Notes under the pieces: model-generated
Seen by the model: only the letters and a program-made list of their open reading frames with translations
What the model was told of the DNA's origin: nothing
The model's database searches: none
Shown here: piece after piece, positions 60,319-64,000 of the stretch
How positions within the stretch are numbered: position 1 is the first letter of the stretch
Layout: each line of letters opens with the position of its first letter
Assembly (NCBI RefSeq): GCF_001403735.1
Contig: NZ_CXPG01000025.1
Span: 1-64,000, forward strand
DNA from: Jannaschia rubra
GTDB taxonomy: Bacteria; Pseudomonadota; Alphaproteobacteria; Rhodobacterales; Rhodobacteraceae
Direction: 5' to 3'
Length of the DNA stretch: 64,000 nt
Position numbers and translations under genes: made by a program

Positions 60319-62997
60319 TCACTTCGCAGGCGAGTCCGAGGCGTTCTCCATCAGGAACTCCATCACCAGCGTGGCCTCGTTCTCGTCGAGACCCGCGCGC
60401 GGGAACATCGACGGCGTGATGCCCTTCCACTGGTTCATGGTGAAATGCCCCACCTCGCGCGGGCCGTGGCAGACGGTGCAGCGCTCGTAGAAGATCTGCT
60501 CGCCCGGCGTCAGGTCGGCCAGCAGCGCATCGGTGATGTCGTAGACGCGGTCCAGGTCCAGCTTGTCCTGATCGATCTCGGCCAGTTCCATGTTCTCGAT
60601 GATCTCGGGCTTCTCGTAGGCCATGTTCGGGCCTTCCGGGTCCTCGCACTTGCGCATCCGGCAGATCACCGTGTTGGCCGAGGTCGCCTGGCTCAGGCCC
60701 GAGGCCCGCTGCGTCGAAGTCAGGAAGTTCACCAGACCCGAGTTGCAGCGCCCCTTGCTGTCGAGCGACGGCCACCCGCCTTCATAGACGGACACCACGC
60801 CGGGGCGGATGTCGTCGGACAGGATGGCGCCCACGATGATCGTGCCCCGGTCGTTGTACAGCTCCACCAGGTCGCCGTCGGCGATGCCGCGGCTTTCCGC
60901 GTCGGAACGGTTGATCCGCACCGGCTCCCGACCCTGGATCTTGTAGAGGTCGCGCAGCGTCTCGGACTGGTCCATCTGGCTGTGCAGGCGGTACCAGGGG
61001 TGGGGGCTGACGACGTGGACCTGATCGGGTTCGGCGTTGCCCAGGTATTCGTGCTTCTCCATCCAGACCGGCATGCCGGGGCAGTCGTCGATGTCGAAGC
61101 CCGCGATCTCCTCGCAGAACATCTCGATCTTGCCCGACGCGGTGTGCAGGGGATTCGCCTCCGGGTCGGTATAGAAGTCGCCGTGGCGGACCCAGCTCCG
61201 CGCCTCCTCCGGCACCTCCTGGAAGGCATAGCCCTTTTCCCAGAACTCCTCGAAAGGCGTATGCTCGGAGGCGGAGGTGCGGCCGTAGGCGGCTTCGATG
61301 TGGTCCATCAATTCATAGCTGTCGGTGAACTGCGGCCAGATGCCCAGCTTGTCGGCCAGCCCCTCGAAGATGTGGTAATCCGACATGCTCTCGCCCACCG
61401 GCTCGATCACCTGCTTCATCGCGTAGATCTTGTCGTTGGAATAGGTGCCGCCGACGCTGATGTCGTCGCGCTCCAGCGTGGAGCAGGCGGGCAGCACGAT
61501 GTCGGCCCAGCGGGTCGCGGCCGTCCACCAGACGTCCACGCTGACGATGGTGTCCACCTTCTCCAGCGCGCGGATCAGGCGGTTGGTGTCCTGCTGGTGC
61601 GACATGAAGTTGTTGCCGGCGTTGAAGATCATCTTCACGTCCGGATAGGTGCCGGTCATGCCGTTGTAGATGAACTCCGCGCCGGGGTTCTCCAGCATCT
61701 CGGTGATGCGGCTCGCCGGGCAGATGCCCGAGACCCAGTTGCGCCCCTGGCTCAGGCCCGTGGGCGTGGACTTGCCCGACTGCGGCATCCCGCCGCCGCC
61801 GTAGTGCCACGAGAACCCCACGCCGCCGCCCGGCTTGCCGATCTGGCCGGTCAGCGCGGAGAAGTTGACGATGGCCCAGTGGGTCATCTCGCCGTGCTGC
61901 GCGCGCTGCAGCGACCAGGCGCCCGCGATCTCGGTCCGGCTGGTGGCCAGAAGCTCGGCCAGCTCCCGGATCTTGCCGGCGTCGATCCCGGTGATCGCGG
62001 CGGCCCATTCGGGCGTCTTGGGCGTGTCGTCCGTCTCGCCCCTGATATAGGCGATCCACCTGTCGGCACCGACGGTATAGCGGTCGAGATAGGCCCGGTC
62101 CTCCAGCCCCTTCTCCAGCACGTGATAGGCCATGGCGCTGAACAGCGCGACGTCGGTGTTGGGCACGATGTCGATCCACTCGGCGCCCAGGTATTCGTCC
62201 GACGGCGTGCGCTGCGGGTTGATCGAGATGAACCGGACGCCGTTGTCGCGGATCTCCTCCCAGGGGCCGGACATCTGGTGGTCGGCCACGGTGTATTCGA
62301 TGCGGTTGTTCTTGATCGGGTCGCAGCCGACCAGGACGAAGACCTCGGTGTTGTCGCGGATGACTTCCCAGGCAGTCTGCGCCGAATAGACCTCCATGTC
62401 GCCGATGACGCGCGGCAGGCAGATCTGGCTGGCCCCCGCCGACCAGTCGCCCTGCGTGTTGGTGCAGCCGCCGATCAGGTTCAGCAGGCGCCCCTGCATC
62501 ACGTTCGGGCGGAAGTTGCCCGCGTTGGCCCAGCCCCCGTAGGAGGAGCTGAAGATCGCCTCGTTGCCGTGCTCCGTCGCCGTGTCGAGCAGCGCCTTGG
62601 CCGTCAGGCTGAAGGCGGTGTCCCAGTCGACGCGCACATAGGGTTCCTTGCCACGCAGTTCGGGCTTGATGTCGCCCGTCTCCCAGTTCTCCAGGTACGA
62701 CTTGCGGACCATGGGATAGTCGATGCGCGACTTGTCATAGGTCCGGTCCTTGACGCCGTACATCAGCATCTCGGTCGGCTGCGCGTCGAGGTTGTGGACC
62801 GCGCTGATGTTGACCAGCTTGCCGTCCCGCACCACCGCCTCGAAGGGGCCGAAATGCGTGGCGTGGAAGATGCGCCCCTCCCCGAAGGAGTTGGGGTCCA
62901 GCCCGGCCAGCGCCGTCGTGCTGAACAGACCTGTGGCGCCGACGGTGGCGGCGCCCCCCTGAAGGAACGCGCGACGGGTGGGGGCTGCGAAGGACAT
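60319..62997 (-). CDS. Tat-exported TorA/DMSO reductase-type enzyme fused to cytochrome c
   Basis: An 892-aa protein, about 80-90 residues longer than TorA or DorA. A Tat signal (TRRAFLQGG, residues 7-15) leads to a periplasmic molybdopterin domain: SSYGGWANAG (151-160), the Mo-ligand serine likely S186 in GDWSAGASQ, the MGD-binding IGKPGGGVGFSWH and VWWTAATRWADIVLPACSTLE. After about residue 800 comes a monohaem cytochrome c: CTVCH at 840-844 and probable axial M864 in ITPSMFP. It should reduce TMAO, DMSO or a related N/S-oxide with haem as electron entry. GGAG precedes ATG 62997. Confidence 0.88.
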   Translation of the reverse strand: MSFAAPTRRAFLQGGAATVGATGLFSTTALAGLDPNSFGEGRIFHATHFGPFEAVVRDGKLVNISAVHNLDAQPTEMLMYGVKDRTYDKSRIDYPMVRKSYLENWETGDIKPELRGKEPYVRVDWDTAFSLTAKALLDTATEHGNEAIFSSSYGGWANAGNFRPNVMQGRLLNLIGGCTNTQGDWSAGASQICLPRVIGDMEVYSAQTAWEVIRDNTEVFVLVGCDPIKNNRIEYTVADHQMSGPWEEIRDNGVRFISINPQRTPSDEYLGAEWIDIVPNTDVALFSAMAYHVLEKGLEDRAYLDRYTVGADRWIAYIRGETDDTPKTPEWAAAITGIDAGKIRELAELLATSRTEIAGAWSLQRAQHGEMTHWAIVNFSALTGQIGKPGGGVGFSWHYGGGGMPQSGKSTPTGLSQGRNWVSGICPASRITEMLENPGAEFIYNGMTGTYPDVKMIFNAGNNFMSHQQDTNRLIRALEKVDTIVSVDVWWTAATRWADIVLPACSTLERDDISVGGTYSNDKIYAMKQVIEPVGESMSDYHIFEGLADKLGIWPQFTDSYELMDHIEAAYGRTSASEHTPFEEFWEKGYAFQEVPEEARSWVRHGDFYTDPEANPLHTASGKIEMFCEEIAGFDIDDCPGMPVWMEKHEYLGNAEPDQVHVVSPHPWYRLHSQMDQSETLRDLYKIQGREPVRINRSDAESRGIADGDLVELYNDRGTIIVGAILSDDIRPGVVSVYEGGWPSLDSKGRCNSGLVNFLTSTQRASGLSQATSANTVICRMRKCEDPEGPNMAYEKPEIIENMELAEIDQDKLDLDRVYDITDALLADLTPGEQIFYERCTVCHGPREVGHFTMNQWKGITPSMFPRAGLDENEATLVMEFLMENASDSPAK

Positions 62998-63034
62998 CTG
63001 ATTCTCCGGACGTTTTCAGTGCATTGAAGGCTAC

Positions 63035-63074
63035 CATATAAGACACGTCCCGGCCCCGCCTTGATCCAGAACAA
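63035..63074 (-). promoter_or_regulatory. FNR-type anaerobic promoter of the reductase gene
   Basis: On the minus strand TTGTT-CTGG-ATCAA (63061-63074) matches the FNR/Dnr box TTGAT-N4-ATCAA with one change. A TATATG/TTATAT -10 (63035-63041) follows so that the box centre falls about 40 bases before the expected start, the class II FNR geometry. This fits low-oxygen induction. Confidence 0.65.
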
Positions 63075-63090
63075 ATCCGCCCGGTTTCTT

Positions 63091-63753
63091 TCACGGCAAG
63101 GGCGACACCCCGATCACCGCCGGATGCAGCGCGATCAGCACCAGATAGAGCGCCGCCGCCGCCCCGAGCCGCACCGCCGCGCCGCCCCACGACGCCGGAC
63201 GCGGCGGGTGGGCGCGGACCTCGGCCGCCAATCCGTCCCAGACCTCCGGACCCATGATCCGCCGCCGCCGCCGATCCACGATCCGGATGCCCAGCAGCGC
63301 AAAGCCCGCGAAGCTGCCGAACAGGAGGACATGCGCGAGGTCGCCGTTCGGCACCAGATGCGCCCCGGCCCAGAGCGCCATGGCCACCAGGAGCGGATGC
63401 CGCACCACCCGCACGACGCCCGGCCGGGCCGGGTCGAACCCGGTGGACGGCCCGCCGAAGGAAAACGAATTCGGCCGCCCGATCGCCAGCGCCAGCAGGG
63501 CGCAGGCCCCCGCCATCGCCAGGAGCGGCACCCAGGGCTGCCAGCCCAGCCGCGGCCAGACCTGCACGAAGGGCGCGCGCCCCGCCGCGACGATCAGCCA
63601 GACCAGCGCGGCCAGCGACAGCGCCGAATAGGCCAGCGTGAACCCCCGCCGCCCCAGCACGCCCACCAGACGCGCGCGCACCGGCGGGCGGAGCGGCACC
63701 GAATGGCTGACGAAGAAGGCGGCGAAGGCCGCGACCAGTTCCGCCCAGCCCAT
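63091..63753 (-). CDS. nnrU: NnrU-family membrane protein
   Basis: A 220-aa integral membrane protein with about six segments. The NnrU pattern is seen in FVSHSVPLRPPVRARLVGVLGRRGFTLAYSALSLAALVWLIVAAGRAP, FDPARPGVVRVVRHPLLVAMALWAGAHLVPNGDLAHVLLFG and the later GPEVWDGLAAE. NnrU genes accompany nitrite/NO reduction genes; the fold resembles isoprenylcysteine methyltransferase-like NnrU/MddA relatives. It lies three bases after NnrS on the same strand. Confidence 0.87.
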   Translation of the reverse strand: MGWAELVAAFAAFFVSHSVPLRPPVRARLVGVLGRRGFTLAYSALSLAALVWLIVAAGRAPFVQVWPRLGWQPWVPLLAMAGACALLALAIGRPNSFSFGGPSTGFDPARPGVVRVVRHPLLVAMALWAGAHLVPNGDLAHVLLFGSFAGFALLGIRIVDRRRRRIMGPEVWDGLAAEVRAHPPRPASWGGAAVRLGAAAALYLVLIALHPAVIGVSPLP

Positions 63754-63756
63754 GTC

Positions 63757-64000
63757 TCAGCCCTTCGCCCGAAGCAGAAGCCGGCCGTAGATCACGGCGA
63801 AGCCGCCGAAGGCCCCCGCCCAGCACAGCCCCGCCAGCGCATAGAGCGTCAGCGCCGCGTCGGGCACCGCCGCCCCGGCCAGCCGCAGCACGACCGCCGC
63901 CACCAGCGCCAGATAGATCGCCGTCGTCCCGGCGCCCGCCGCCAGTGCCTGCCCCGTGTGGCCCAGCGTCGCCCGCGTCATCACGGCCAGCGTCATCAAT
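63757..64000 (-). CDS. nnrS: NnrS family haem-copper membrane protein, C-terminal end only
   Basis: The frame enters from beyond the right edge and ends at TGA 63757-63759. TLAVMTRATLGHTGQALAAGAGTTAIYLALVAAVVLRLA is the characteristic NnrS C-terminal motif (M-T-R-x-x-L-G-H-T-G), followed by two hydrophobic segments. NnrS proteins relieve nitric-oxide stress or occur beside denitrification genes. The apparent ATG near the edge is internal; most of the gene lies outside. Confidence 0.82.
   Translation of the reverse strand, partial: LMTLAVMTRATLGHTGQALAAGAGTTAIYLALVAAVVLRLAGAAVPDAALTLYALAGLCWAGAFGGFAVIYGRLLLRAKG

Overview
The window reads as chromosomal DNA of a GC-rich alphaproteobacterium, most likely a member of the Rhodobacterales/Roseobacter group. 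This rests on third-codon G/C bias, dense operons with 1-8 base gene overlaps, GTG and TTG starts, and the gene content: four TRAP cassettes, four ABC importers, KduI/KduD, an AlgQ/M1/M2/S-like importer with a PL15 lyase, pseudoazurin and NnrU/NnrS. No rRNA, tRNA, CRISPR array, phage or insertion sequence was recognised. Bases 1-37 are not genomic: they are a T run plus the Illumina P7 adapter, so the left edge is an assembly artefact and the first gene is truncated there.

Layout. 40-534: truncated membrane-anchored protein of lower GC. 856-5799 (+): complete branched-chain amino acid ABC operon (ATPases, binding protein, two permeases) with an MliC-type lysozyme-inhibitor gene coupled to its end. 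5804-9611 (-): TRAP cassette 1 with a 3-hydroxyisobutyrate-dehydrogenase-type enzyme. 9772-11945 (+): polar amino acid ABC importer. 11955-14818 (-) and 15009-20278 (+): TRAP cassette 2 divergent from an IclR-led operon (thiolase-like enzyme, AMP-forming acyl-CoA ligase, tandem PCC/DUF296 protein, SDR); two near-identical 13-bp palindromes lie in the divergent promoter region. 20279-20767: no convincing gene, perhaps a relic. 20768-21464 (-): PIN toxin/Phd-type antitoxin pair with a nested palindromic operator.

21497-32278: polyol locus. A sugar-alcohol ABC importer is split across a divergent promoter (ATPase on -, binding protein and permeases on +), with a SorC regulator, ribitol 2-dehydrogenase, D-ribulokinase, xylitol dehydrogenase, another SDR, a HAD phosphatase and a SIS isomerase. 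32286-37756 (-): unsaturated-uronate locus with TRAP cassette 3, KduI, KduD and a ketose 3-epimerase. 38055-40211 (-): MATE exporter and FadR-type GntR regulator. 40585-49669 (+): alginate-oligosaccharide locus with an AlgS/AlgM1/AlgM2/AlgQ-like importer, cytoplasmic PL15 exo-lyase, KdgF and two unrelated reductases. It is followed by TRAP cassette 4 (49922-52721). Similar 12-bp operator-like palindromes stand before both uronate loci, suggesting joint control.

52781-57592: small EF-hand protein, a small membrane protein, ornithine cyclodeaminase and arginase (arginine to proline), and an exported YtcJ-type amidohydrolase ending at a strong intrinsic terminator. 57674-64000 (-): anaerobic-respiration module with NnrS (cut by the window end), NnrU, a Tat-exported TorA/DMSO-reductase-type enzyme fused to a C-terminal cytochrome c, MoeA, a DUF2478 protein, pseudoazurin and a CMD-like protein. 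An FNR-type box stands at the expected place before the reductase.

Overall this is a scavenger's segment: importers for amino acids, organic acids, polyols and uronates sit beside the enzymes that use them. Strong GC hairpins follow seven of the eight binding-protein genes, a repeated expression device across unrelated cassettes.
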